Of a stretch of 64,000 nucleotides of DNA, positions 37,336-45,812 are shown one piece after another. The notes under the pieces were generated by a model. That model was not told the DNA's origin and did no database searches. It saw only the letters and a program-made list of their open reading frames with translations. Within the stretch, counting starts at the first letter, position 1. Each line of letters opens with the position of its first letter. The stretch is from Nocardioides sp. zg-1230 (GTDB lineage Bacteria; Actinomycetota; Actinomycetes; Propionibacteriales; Nocardioidaceae), in assembly GCF_013155335.1 (NCBI RefSeq), contig NZ_JABJQZ010000002.1, forward strand, positions 310,001 through 374,000, given 5' to 3'. The position numbers and the translations under genes are program-made.

Positions 37336-38396
37336 GCGCTGGCCCGCGCGGCCACGGTGGGCCACGCCGGGTGTTCCTCCACATCGGGCTGCCCAAGACC
37401 GGGACGACGTACCTCCAGCAGGTCGTCTGGGCCAACCGCGCCCCCCTGCGGTCGGCGGGGCTGTTCCTGCCGGGGTTCGGTCACCGCGAGCACCTCTGGG
37501 CAGCGCTGGACCTGCAGGAGCGGCCGCGGCTCGCCCGACGCCACCCGGACGCACCCGGGGCGTGGCGGCGGCTCGTCGACCAGGCGTCCGCGCAGTCCGG
37601 CGACGTGCTGATCACCCACGAGTTCCTCTGCGGGGCGAGCGCGCGGCAGGCCTCCCGGGCCATCGCCGACTTCCCCGACGCCGAGGTGCACCTCGTGGTC
37701 ACCGCGCGCGACGCGGCCAGCGTGGTGTCGGCCGGGTGGCAGGAGTCGGTGAAGAACGGCAGCACCGTCGACCTCGACGCGGTGATGGCGGGCAAGGCCG
37801 CGGGTGGGCCCGAGTTCAGCATGCGCACCTGGGACCTGGCCGGGGTCCTCGAGCGGTGGACCCCCGACCTGCCGGCCGAGCGGGTGCACGTCCTGGTGAT
37901 GCCCGGGGCCGGCCAGCCGCGCGACCTGCACTGGCGGCACTTCGCCGAGGTGCTCGGCGTCGATCCCGGCGCCTTCGAGGCGCCCGCCGATGCGGTCAAC
38001 CCCGCCCTCGGGATCGTCCAGATCGAGACCCTCCGGCTGGTCAACAAGCACCTCCCGCCCTATTCGGCGCAGGAGCGCGGGGTGTGGATCCGCGGCTACC
38101 TCGCCGAGGACCTGCTGGCCCGGCAGCCGCGTGAGCGCGGAGGCCTGCCGGCGCACCACCGGGAGCGGTTCGCCGAGCTCGACCGCGCGGCCACGGCGCT
38201 GATCGCCGACCGCGGCTTCCACGTGCTGGGGGACCTCGCGACGCTGACCGCGGACACGGGGGGTGCCCCGGGGCGCGAGCCCGACACGGTCACCACCGAC
38301 GAACTTCTCGAATCGGCCTCGCGACTCGTCGCTGATATCGTGGCCGACGTCCGCGCGAGCACAGGTGATGTGCCGCCACGTCGGGGGAATCTCTGA
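37332..38396 (+). CDS. Sulfotransferase-like protein
   Basis: 354 residues from TTG 37332. The N-terminal P-loop-like 5'-PAPS motif HIGLPKTGTTYLQQ (about 17-30) and the VVTARDAASVVSAGWQE segment (3'-phosphate-binding R and S) fit the sulfotransferase superfamily, which moves sulfate from PAPS to carbohydrates or proteins. The C-terminal third is divergent. It is the last gene of the LicD / coiled-coil / sulfotransferase group. A paralogue of similar length is at 51448-52533. Confidence 0.75.
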   Translation: MSAGPRGHGGPRRVFLHIGLPKTGTTYLQQVVWANRAPLRSAGLFLPGFGHREHLWAALDLQERPRLARRHPDAPGAWRRLVDQASAQSGDVLITHEFLCGASARQASRAIADFPDAEVHLVVTARDAASVVSAGWQESVKNGSTVDLDAVMAGKAAGGPEFSMRTWDLAGVLERWTPDLPAERVHVLVMPGAGQPRDLHWRHFAEVLGVDPGAFEAPADAVNPALGIVQIETLRLVNKHLPPYSAQERGVWIRGYLAEDLLARQPRERGGLPAHHRERFAELDRAATALIADRGFHVLGDLATLTADTGGAPGREPDTVTTDELLESASRLVADIVADVRASTGDVPPRRGNL

Positions 38397-38431
38397 TCCG
38401 GGCGCCCTGAGGGTGCCACGTAGGAGTCTTT

Positions 38432-39877
38432 GTGCGTTCCAAGTTCGTCGTCCTGCTCGCCACCTGTGGGCTCCTGGCCTCGCTGGCCGCGTCCACCTCG
38501 GGTGCCACCGCCGCGCCCGCACCGACCCCGGGTGCGGTTGACGCGTCGTCGTCGGCCCCGCTGACGGGACTCGCCGCGCGCAAGCCCGGCAAGCCCAACA
38601 AGAAGTGGAAGGTCCCCACCGGGGCGAAGTTCAACAACCCGATGATCCCCAGCAAGCGCTTCGTCATCGAGCGCCACGTGCTGCGTGCGATCCGCAACAC
38701 GCCCAAGGGCGAGCGGATCACCATCTCGGCCTACTCGCTGGACCGCCAGGTCTTCGCCGACGAGCTCATCCGCGCCAAGAAGCGCGGCGTGAAGGTCAAG
38801 GTGCTGCTCAACGACCACCTCGTGCCCGGCGCGCAGGTCCGCATCCAGAAGGTGCTCGGTCACAACACGAAGAAGAAGAACTTCCTCAAGCGGTGCACGT
38901 CCGGCTGCCGCGCCGACGAGAACGAGTACAACAACCTGCACAGCAAGTTCTACCTCTTCAGCCGCACCGGCAAGAACCGCAACGTCGTCATGCTCGGCTC
39001 CTACAACATGACGCTCAACGCCGTGCGCTGGCAGTGGAACGACCTGTGGACCACGGTCGGCAAGGCGACGCTGTACGACCAGTACATCGCGCTGTTCAAC
39101 GACATGCGTCCCGACTGGGACAAGCGCCGTGCGACCTACGGGTTCTGCGAGGCGGGGCTCAACTGCCCCTCGGGCGACCAGCACAAGTACTACAACATCG
39201 TCTTCCCCCGCTACACGACGCCGTCCAACGACGCCGTCCTCGACATCCTCAACAACATCCAGTGCGTCTACACCGATGCCGCGGGCGCGCAGCGCCGCAC
39301 CCAGCTCGCGCTGTCGATGCACTCGATGCGCGGCAAGCGCGGCAACTACATCGCCGACAAGCTCCGCGACCTCTACGCGCAGGGCTGCAACCTCCGGGTG
39401 AACTACGGCCTGATGGGCTTCCACACCAAGCAGCACATCGGTGCCGCGACCGCCCGTGGGCGCGTGCCGCTGCGCTCCACCGGCTTCAACCTCAAGGAAG
39501 ACGTCCCGACCGGTGACCCCGAGATCGACAACATGCCCGAGAACATCGAGCGCTACACGCACCACAAGTACTTCGTGCTGAAGGGCTCCTACAAGGGCAA
39601 CGTCGACAGCAACATGGTGTGGACCGGCTCGACCAACTGGTCCAGCCTCGGCACGCCGCAGGACGAGATCCTGTTCAGCATGCACGGGCGCGGCAACGTG
39701 CGCGACTACATGGAGAACTTCAACCTCATGTGGCAGAAGCCCTACAGCCGCGACGCCTACACCACGACGTACTCGTCCTGGAAGACCGTCAACGGCCGCC
39801 GCGTCGGCGTCGGCCCGATGGTGACGGTCGAGCCCGACCGCCTCAAGGGCGCGGGCCCGACCTGGGAGAACGACTGA
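38432..39877 (+). CDS. Secreted phospholipase D-like protein with altered HKD motifs
   Basis: 481 residues from GTG 38432, with AGGAG 5 nt upstream. A signal peptide (about 1-28) precedes two PLD repeats. The first motif reads HSKFYLFS (with SYN downstream) and the second HHKYFVLK (with GSTNWSS downstream). The His and Lys of HxK are kept in both, but the Asp that follows four residues later in classic HKD motifs is replaced (Ser and Lys). The enzyme may still form the His intermediate; its substrate (phospholipid, nucleic acid or cell-wall polymer) is unknown. A strong hairpin follows the stop. Confidence 0.8.
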   Translation: MRSKFVVLLATCGLLASLAASTSGATAAPAPTPGAVDASSSAPLTGLAARKPGKPNKKWKVPTGAKFNNPMIPSKRFVIERHVLRAIRNTPKGERITISAYSLDRQVFADELIRAKKRGVKVKVLLNDHLVPGAQVRIQKVLGHNTKKKNFLKRCTSGCRADENEYNNLHSKFYLFSRTGKNRNVVMLGSYNMTLNAVRWQWNDLWTTVGKATLYDQYIALFNDMRPDWDKRRATYGFCEAGLNCPSGDQHKYYNIVFPRYTTPSNDAVLDILNNIQCVYTDAAGAQRRTQLALSMHSMRGKRGNYIADKLRDLYAQGCNLRVNYGLMGFHTKQHIGAATARGRVPLRSTGFNLKEDVPTGDPEIDNMPENIERYTHHKYFVLKGSYKGNVDSNMVWTGSTNWSSLGTPQDEILFSMHGRGNVRDYMENFNLMWQKPYSRDAYTTTYSSWKTVNGRRVGVGPMVTVEPDRLKGAGPTWEND

Positions 39878-39926
39878 GCTGAGGCTCAGCCCTCCTGCTC
39901 GCCGGCCTCGTCGGCCGGCAGGAGGG
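39878..39926. terminator. Compound terminator between convergent PLD-like and lipoprotein genes
   Basis: A 13-nt palindrome GCTGAG-g-CTCAGC (39878-39890) covers both stops' neighbourhood. It is followed by a larger hairpin with arms CCCTCCTG (39890-39897) and CAGGAGGG (39919-39926) around an inner CCGGCC/GGCCGG stem. The second hairpin lies in the lipoprotein coding end. Confidence 0.6.
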
Positions 39927-40497
39927 TCTCGGCGAGCCCGCGGACGGTCTCGAGGTCGGGGCCCTGGAGCACCACGGTGCTGCCCTTGAGGTCGTAGGCC
40001 AGCACGGTCGCGCCCTCGTGGTCCCACGCCGACCAGTCGCCGGTGCCCCAGTCGGAGAGGTCGACGTCGTCGGCCGCCACGAGGTCGGGCTGGTCGGCCA
40101 GCACGTCGTCACTCGTGCCGGGAAGCTGGTCGAGGACCACGTCACCGGTCGGTGCGGTGAACTCCATCCGCCACCACTGCGGGTCGGGCTGGTAGCCGCC
40201 GCCCACCGTGGTCCAGCCCTCCGGGAGGGCCGAGGGGACCATGGTGATGAGCTCGTCGCTGGTCGCGCGCAGCGCGGCCTTCTTGTAGCGCTCGGCCACG
40301 GCCGGCTCGGTGCCGAAGTCGACCGGCTCGACCGGCGCGGCGGTGGGCGTCTCGCTGGGGGTCTCGGTGGGAGTCTCGGAGGAGGAGGTCTCCGACGAGG
40401 GGTCGATGCCCGTGTCGGGGGTGTCCTCCCCGCACGCTGCGAGGAGCAGGACGAGGGAGGCTCCGAGGGCTGGTCCGATCGTTCGGGTGGCTCGCAT
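39886..40497 (-). CDS. Secreted lipoprotein of unknown function
   Basis: 203 residues from ATG 40497. The signal peptide ends in lipobox LLAAC (Cys at about residue 22), followed by a Ser/Thr/Glu/Pro-rich linker (SSETPTETPSETPT) and a globular domain with LPEGWTTVGGGYQPDPQWWRMEFTAP and a C-terminal VVLQGPDLETVRGLAETLLP segment. The layout resembles small DUF4245-type lipoproteins of actinobacteria, but I do not claim the family. It is divergent from the acyl-CoA dehydrogenase. Confidence 0.75.
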   Translation of the reverse strand: MRATRTIGPALGASLVLLLAACGEDTPDTGIDPSSETSSSETPTETPSETPTAAPVEPVDFGTEPAVAERYKKAALRATSDELITMVPSALPEGWTTVGGGYQPDPQWWRMEFTAPTGDVVLDQLPGTSDDVLADQPDLVAADDVDLSDWGTGDWSAWDHEGATVLAYDLKGSTVVLQGPDLETVRGLAETLLPADEAGEQEG

Positions 40498-40629
40498 GCG
40501 TTCACTCTCTCACGCGGGCCCGACCATCCGGCGACTGTGACGACTGTCTCGGCTCGGGACCCTGCCCCCGGCGTTCGGTCGACACCTAGACTCCGAGCGA
40601 TCCAGCCGCGAGCGCCCAGGAGCCACCAC

Positions 40630-41826
40630 ATGCCCCGCCTCTGCCAGACCGACGGCCTCTCCGAGGACCAGACCGAGATCCTGAAGGCCGTACGGCAGTT
40701 CGTGGACGAGCAGATCATCCCGGTCGCGCAGGAGCTCGAGCACGCCGACGAGTACCCGACCGAGATCATCGAGGGGCTCAAGGAGCTCGGGGTGTTCGGC
40801 CTGACGATCCCCGAGGAGTTCGGCGGGCTGGGGGAGTCGCTGCTGACCTACGCCCTGGTGGTCGAGGAGATCGCGCGCGGGTGGATGAGCGTCTCGGGCG
40901 TGATCAACACCCACTTCATCGTGGCTTACATGCTCATCCAGCACGGCACGGAGGAGCAGAAGCAGAACTACCTCCCGCGCATGGCGACCGGCGAGGTGCG
41001 CGGCGCGTTCTCGATGTCCGAGCCCGGCCTCGGTTCCGACGTGTCGGCCGTGTCGACCAAGGCGACGAAGGCTGACGACGGCAGCTACTCGATCACGGGC
41101 CAGAAGATGTGGCTGACCAACGGCGCCACCTCCACCCTGGTCGCGGTGCTGACGAAGACCGACGAGGGCGCTGAGAGCGTCTACAAGAACATGACGACGT
41201 TCCTGGTGGAGAAGGAGGCCGGGTTCGGCGAGACCGCCCAGGGCGTCACCGTGCCGGGCAAGATCGACAAGATGGGCTACAAGGGCGTCGAGACGACCGA
41301 GCTCATCCTCGAGGGGCACCAGATCGGCGCCGACCAGATCCTCGGTGGGGAGCCGGGCAAGGGCTTCTTCCAGATGATGGACGGCGTCGAGGTCGGGCGC
41401 GTGAACGTCGCGGCACGCGCGTGCGGCCTGGCGTGGCGCGGCTTCGAGCTCGCTATCGCCTACGCCCAGCAGCGCAGGACCTTCGGCAAGGCGATCGCCG
41501 AGCACCAGGCGGTGCTGTTCCGGCTCGCCGAGATGGCCACCAAGGTCGAGGTCGCGCACACGATGATGGTCAAGGCCGCGCGGCTGAAGGACACCGGCCA
41601 GCGGATGGACGTCGAGGCCGGCATGGCCAAGATGGTGGCCTCCGAGTACGCCAACGAGGTCGTGGAGGACTCCTTCCGCATCCACGGCGGCTACGGCTAC
41701 TCCAAGGAGTACGAGATCGAGCGGCTGATGCGCGAGGTCAAGTTCATGCTCATCGGCGAGGGCACCTCCGACATCCAGAAGATGATCATCGGCCGCAGCC
41801 TGCTCAAGGACTACCAGCTGCGCTGA
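40630..41826 (+). CDS. Acyl-CoA dehydrogenase
   Basis: 398 residues from ATG 40630, with AGGAG 7 nt upstream and TAGACT at 40587-40592. FAD-dependent alpha,beta-dehydrogenation of acyl-CoA: visible are FSMSEPGLGSDVSAVSTKA, QKMWLTNGA, RRTFGKAIAEHQAV, DSFRIHGGYGYSKEYEIER and the ending MLIGEGTSDIQKMIIGR, where Glu of GEGT is the position of the catalytic base in many short- and branched-chain enzymes. Chain specificity cannot be read. No electron-transfer flavoprotein gene is nearby. The ROK gene runs convergent to it. Confidence 0.93.
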   Translation: MPRLCQTDGLSEDQTEILKAVRQFVDEQIIPVAQELEHADEYPTEIIEGLKELGVFGLTIPEEFGGLGESLLTYALVVEEIARGWMSVSGVINTHFIVAYMLIQHGTEEQKQNYLPRMATGEVRGAFSMSEPGLGSDVSAVSTKATKADDGSYSITGQKMWLTNGATSTLVAVLTKTDEGAESVYKNMTTFLVEKEAGFGETAQGVTVPGKIDKMGYKGVETTELILEGHQIGADQILGGEPGKGFFQMMDGVEVGRVNVAARACGLAWRGFELAIAYAQQRRTFGKAIAEHQAVLFRLAEMATKVEVAHTMMVKAARLKDTGQRMDVEAGMAKMVASEYANEVVEDSFRIHGGYGYSKEYEIERLMREVKFMLIGEGTSDIQKMIIGRSLLKDYQLR

Positions 41827-41845
41827 GCCGCGGTCCGAGCCGGGA

Positions 41846-43057
41846 TCAGCGGCCCCCGGCCGCCTCGGCCGCGGCGTCGGCCGCGGCCAGCGCCTCGCTG
41901 GCGGCCTCGACGACGTCGGGGGAGAGGACGTGCTCGATCGCGAGGGCGGAGGCGCCCAGCACGGCCGCCTCGCCGCCCGCGCGCGAGGTCACGATGCGCA
42001 GGTGCTCGGTCGCCAGCGGCAGCGACCGGTGGTAGACCGACTCGCGGATCCCGGCCAGCAGGTGCTCGCCGGCTCCCGCGACCTGGCCGCCGATGACGAC
42101 CACCGACGGGTTGATCAGGTTGACCATCGTGGCGACGACCTCGCCGATGTCGCGCCCCGCCTGGCGCACGACGCCCATCGCGACCCGGCTGCCCGAGCGC
42201 ACGAGCTCGACCACGTCGCCGCCCGTCTCGGCCTGCTCACCCTGGGCGCGCACCGCCGCCGCCAGCGCCGGTCCTGCCGCCACGGCCTCGAGGCACCCGG
42301 AGTTGCCGCACCGGCACGGTACGTCGTCGGCGCCCGGCACCCGGACGTGCCCGAGGTCGCCGGCCGTGCCCTGAGCGCCGCGCTGCAGCACGCCGCCGGA
42401 GACGATGCCCGCGCCGATGCCGGTGGCGACCTTGATCAGCACGAGGTCGTCGACGTCGCGCAGGTGCCCGCGCCGCTCGCCGAGGGCCATGATGTTGACG
42501 TCGTTGTCGACCAGCACCGGGACGTCGTACTGCTCCTGGAGGTAGGCCGGCACGTCGAAGCGGTCCCAGCCCGGCATGATCGGCGGGTTGATCGGGCGCC
42601 CGGTGGAGTGCTCGACCGGGCCCGGGAGGCCGATCCCGATGGCCGCGAGGTCGGTGACCGGGCGCTCGCTCGTCTCGAGGAGGTCACGCACCGACTCGAC
42701 CACCCATGACAGGACGGCCTCGGGGCCGTCGGCGACGGCGATCTGGGCGTCGACCTCGCCGAGGATGGAGCCGTTGAGGTCGGTCAGCGCGGCCCGCGCG
42801 TGGGTGGCACCGACGTCGACGCCCACGACGAGCTTGGCGGTGGGGTTGAGCGCGAAGAGCGCGGGCGGGCGGCCGCCGGTCGACCGGGCGCCGCCGAACG
42901 GGGCGACCAGGCCCAGCCGCATCAGGGTGTCGATGCGAGCGGTGATCGTCGACCGCGCGAGCCCCGTCGCCTCGGCCAGCTGGGCACGGGTCCAGGGCCT
43001 TCCGTCACGGAGGAGATCGAAAAGCTCACCGGTGCGCACGGGCGGAGTCAAGCACAT
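41846..43057 (-). CDS. ROK-family transcriptional regulator of the sugar operon
   Basis: 403 residues. The N-terminal winged helix (LFDLLRDGRPWTRAQLAEATGLARSTITARIDTLMRLGLV) is followed by a ROK sugar-kinase fold with VVGVDVGATHARAALTDL (phosphate loop), a zinc site CRCGNSGCLE and LINPSVVVIGG. ROK repressors sense a sugar or sugar phosphate. It is transcribed divergently from the ABC operon it probably represses. ATG 43057 is chosen; a second ATG at 43061 in another frame opens an 11-residue ORF. Confidence 0.92.
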   Translation of the reverse strand: MCLTPPVRTGELFDLLRDGRPWTRAQLAEATGLARSTITARIDTLMRLGLVAPFGGARSTGGRPPALFALNPTAKLVVGVDVGATHARAALTDLNGSILGEVDAQIAVADGPEAVLSWVVESVRDLLETSERPVTDLAAIGIGLPGPVEHSTGRPINPPIMPGWDRFDVPAYLQEQYDVPVLVDNDVNIMALGERRGHLRDVDDLVLIKVATGIGAGIVSGGVLQRGAQGTAGDLGHVRVPGADDVPCRCGNSGCLEAVAAGPALAAAVRAQGEQAETGGDVVELVRSGSRVAMGVVRQAGRDIGEVVATMVNLINPSVVVIGGQVAGAGEHLLAGIRESVYHRSLPLATEHLRIVTSRAGGEAAVLGASALAIEHVLSPDVVEAASEALAAADAAAEAAGGR

Positions 43058-43069
43058 GCATGACTTTGC

Positions 43070-43128
43070 ACGCTAGAGGTAACACTTTTGGTAGGTGCTC
43101 GACAAAAGCCCGTGACGCGTGCCACAGT
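43070..43128. promoter_or_regulatory. Divergent promoter region of the ROK gene and sugar ABC operon with candidate operator
   Basis: The minus-strand TAGCGT (43070-43075) is the ROK -10 box. CACAGT (43123-43128), 6 nt before GTG 43135, is a weak -10 for the ABC operon. Between them CTTTTG (43085-43090) and CAAAAG (43103-43108) form an inverted repeat with a 12-nt spacer in an otherwise GC-rich region, overlapping both -35 zones. Confidence 0.5.
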
Positions 43129-43134
43129 GTCGCC

Positions 43135-44676
43135 GTGCCCCCGATCAACCCCCCGAACGAACCGGCTCGCGAGCAGGGTGGGAACGCCCTCGTCGCGACC
43201 GGGATGACCAAGAGCTTCTTCGGCAACACCGTGCTCGACGGACTCGACCTGACGCTCCGCGCGGGCCAGGTCCACGGCCTCGTCGGCGAGAACGGCGCCG
43301 GCAAGTCGACGCTGATGAAGATGCTCGCCGGCGTCTACACCCCCGACAGCGGCACGATCGTGGTCGGGGGCGAGCAGGTCTCCTTCAGCCACCCGGTCCA
43401 GGCGCAGCGCGCCGGCGTGTCCACCGTGTTCCAGGAGTTCAACCTCCTCCTCGAGCGCACCATCGCCGAGAACATCTGGCTGGGCCGCGAGCCCCGTCGC
43501 TTCGGCCGGTTCGGTCCGGTCGACACCGGGCGCATGCGGCGCGACACCGAGGAGCTGCTGACCGGGCTCGGCGTGTCCGGCCTCAAGGCCGGCACCCTCG
43601 TGCGGAGCCTCTCGGTCGCCGAGCAGCAGATCGTCGAGATCGCCAAGGCGGTGAGCTTCGACGCCAAGGTGATCCAGATGGACGAGCCGACGGCAGCGCT
43701 GGCCGACCACGAGGTCGAGCTCCTCTACTCGATCATCCGTCGCCTCACCGAACGCGGTGTGGCGATCGTCTACGTCTCGCACCGGCTGAAGGAGATCTTC
43801 GACCTCTGCACGACGATCACGATCCTCAAGGACGGCCAGCACGTGGCCACCCGGCCGGCCGCCGAGCTGTCCGAGGCCGAGCTCGTGCGCCTGATGGTGG
43901 GCCGTCCGCTGACGACGTACTTCCCCGAGAAGCCCGCCGACGTCGTCGTCGGGGACGTGCGGCTCGCGCTGTCCGGAGTCGGCAACGGCTACGTCGACGA
44001 CATCTCCCTCGAGGTCCGCGCCGGTGAGATCGTCGGCATCGCGGGACTGCAGGGCTCCGGACGCACCGAGGTCCTCGAGACCGTCTTCGGCGTCCACCCG
44101 GTCTCGCGCGGCACCATCACCCTCGACGGGTCGCCGCTCGAGGTCAGCAGCCCCCGCCAGGGCGTGCGCGCCCGGCTCGCGTTCATCACCGAGGACCGGA
44201 AGGCCAAGGGCCTCGCGCTCAACCAGTCGATCCTCGACAACGCCCTCGGCGTGGTGCGCTCGGTCTTCCCACGGCGCACCACCACTGCGCGGCGCGAGAT
44301 GCCGGGCGTGCTGTCCAACCTCGACGTCGCCGCCCACAGCCTGGCCCAGGAGGTCCAGTTCCTGTCCGGCGGCAACCAGCAGAAGGTCGTGCTGGCCCGC
44401 TGGCTGAGCATCGACCCGCTGGTCGTGCTGATGGACGAGCCCACCCGCGGCATCGACGTCGGCGCCAAGCACCGCGTGTACGAGCTGATGCGCGAGCTGA
44501 CCCGTCAGGGCGTCGCCGTGCTGATGGTGTCCAGCGAGCTCCCCGAGGTGATCGGCATGTCCGACCGGATCCTCGTGATGCGCGACGGGCTGCTCGCCGG
44601 CGAGCTCCCGGCGGGCTCGAGCGAGGAAGCCGTGCTGGCGATGGCCACCGGAGCAGCGAGCGAGGAAGCCGCATGA
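43135..44676 (+). CDS. Sugar ABC transporter ATPase (RbsA/XylG-type, two nucleotide-binding domains)
   Basis: 513 residues from GTG 43135. The first ATPase domain has Walker A GENGAGKST, signature LSVAEQQ and Walker B VIQMDEPTAAL. The second has the degenerate P-loop GLQGSGRTE usual for this family, signature LSGGNQQK and VLMDEPTRGID. It energises uptake of a monosaccharide with the next three gene products. ATGA overlap with the first permease shows coupling. ATG 43204 is an internal alternative. Confidence 0.95.
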   Translation: MPPINPPNEPAREQGGNALVATGMTKSFFGNTVLDGLDLTLRAGQVHGLVGENGAGKSTLMKMLAGVYTPDSGTIVVGGEQVSFSHPVQAQRAGVSTVFQEFNLLLERTIAENIWLGREPRRFGRFGPVDTGRMRRDTEELLTGLGVSGLKAGTLVRSLSVAEQQIVEIAKAVSFDAKVIQMDEPTAALADHEVELLYSIIRRLTERGVAIVYVSHRLKEIFDLCTTITILKDGQHVATRPAAELSEAELVRLMVGRPLTTYFPEKPADVVVGDVRLALSGVGNGYVDDISLEVRAGEIVGIAGLQGSGRTEVLETVFGVHPVSRGTITLDGSPLEVSSPRQGVRARLAFITEDRKAKGLALNQSILDNALGVVRSVFPRRTTTARREMPGVLSNLDVAAHSLAQEVQFLSGGNQQKVVLARWLSIDPLVVLMDEPTRGIDVGAKHRVYELMRELTRQGVAVLMVSSELPEVIGMSDRILVMRDGLLAGELPAGSSEEAVLAMATGAASEEAA

Positions 44677-45812
44677 GTGCCACCACCGACAGGACGCCGG
44701 AGCCGGCGCACACCCCCGACCCCGACGGGAGCGTGGAGCCCCGCGACTCCGTACGCCGCCGGCGCGCCGCGCGACCGCGCGGGTCCCGGCAGCTCGACTC
44801 GACCGCCCTCATCTACCTCGTGCTGGTCGCGGTCATCGCCGTGTCGGCCGTGCTGACCGGCATCGAGGGACGCAACTTCTTCAGCCAGGGCAACATCTGG
44901 GCCGTCCTCACGGCGATGAGCGTGCTCGGCCTGATCTCGATCGGCCAGACGCTGGTCATCCTCGTGGGCAGCCTCGACCTGTCGGTGCCCTACGTCGTGA
45001 GCCTCGCGACCGTGATCGCCGCCGGCGGCATGAAGGGCCTCGACGGCAACATCCCCGCCGCGGTCTTCAACACCCTCGTGGTGTGCGCCGTGATCGGCCT
45101 CGTGATGGGGCTGCTGGTCAGCGTCCTGCACGTGCACGGCTTCATCGCCAGCCTCGGCATCGGCCTGATCGTGAGCGGCTACCTCGGCACCAACTACCAG
45201 GGCAGCCACGGCAGCGCAGCTCCCGACCTGCGGCTGCTGGGTCGCAGCGGCATCGTGGGCTGGATCCCCACCGCGTTCCTCGTCCTCCTGGTCTGCGCGG
45301 TGCTGGTGACGCTCCTGCTCCGCTACACCCGGCTGGGTCACCACGTCTACGCCATCGGCGGCAACCGTGACGTCGCCCGCATGTCGGGCGTGCGCACCAC
45401 CCTCCCGGTGGTCTCGGCCCACGTGCTCTGCTCGGTGCTGGCCGGTCTCGCCGCGCTCCTCCTGCTCTCGCGCACCGGCGTCGGGTCGCCGACCATCGGG
45501 TCGCAGGGCCGCTACGACCTGCTGTCCATCGCGGCTGTCGTGCTCGGCGGCACCCTGCTCGCCGGCGGCAAGGGCAGCGTCGTCGGCACCATGGGCGGCG
45601 TCGCGATCTTCGCGGTCCTCGACAACGTCATGGGCGTCATGCAGGTCAACCCGTTCCTCAAGGACTTCGTCCGCGGCCTGGTGATCGTCCTCGCCGTCGC
45701 CGTCTACGCCCGCCGCAGCGTCGTACGCCGCCCACCGCGGTTCGGTGCCTCCAGACCCGTCCTCCCCGTCCCCTCCTCGAAGGGCCCGTCCACGAAGGGG
45801 GAGCCCGCATGA
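44673..45812 (+). CDS. Sugar ABC transporter permease 1
   Basis: 379 residues with a hydrophilic 40-residue N-terminus and eight to ten membrane helices. The BPD_transp_2 family is indicated by the SIGQTLVILVGSLDLSVPYVVSLATVIAA segment and the late helix GGTLLAGGKGSVVGTMGGVAIFAVLDNVM. It pairs with the second permease to form the channel. Its stop overlaps the next start in ATGA. Confidence 0.93.
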   Translation: MSATTDRTPEPAHTPDPDGSVEPRDSVRRRRAARPRGSRQLDSTALIYLVLVAVIAVSAVLTGIEGRNFFSQGNIWAVLTAMSVLGLISIGQTLVILVGSLDLSVPYVVSLATVIAAGGMKGLDGNIPAAVFNTLVVCAVIGLVMGLLVSVLHVHGFIASLGIGLIVSGYLGTNYQGSHGSAAPDLRLLGRSGIVGWIPTAFLVLLVCAVLVTLLLRYTRLGHHVYAIGGNRDVARMSGVRTTLPVVSAHVLCSVLAGLAALLLLSRTGVGSPTIGSQGRYDLLSIAAVVLGGTLLAGGKGSVVGTMGGVAIFAVLDNVMGVMQVNPFLKDFVRGLVIVLAVAVYARRSVVRRPPRFGASRPVLPVPSSKGPSTKGEPA

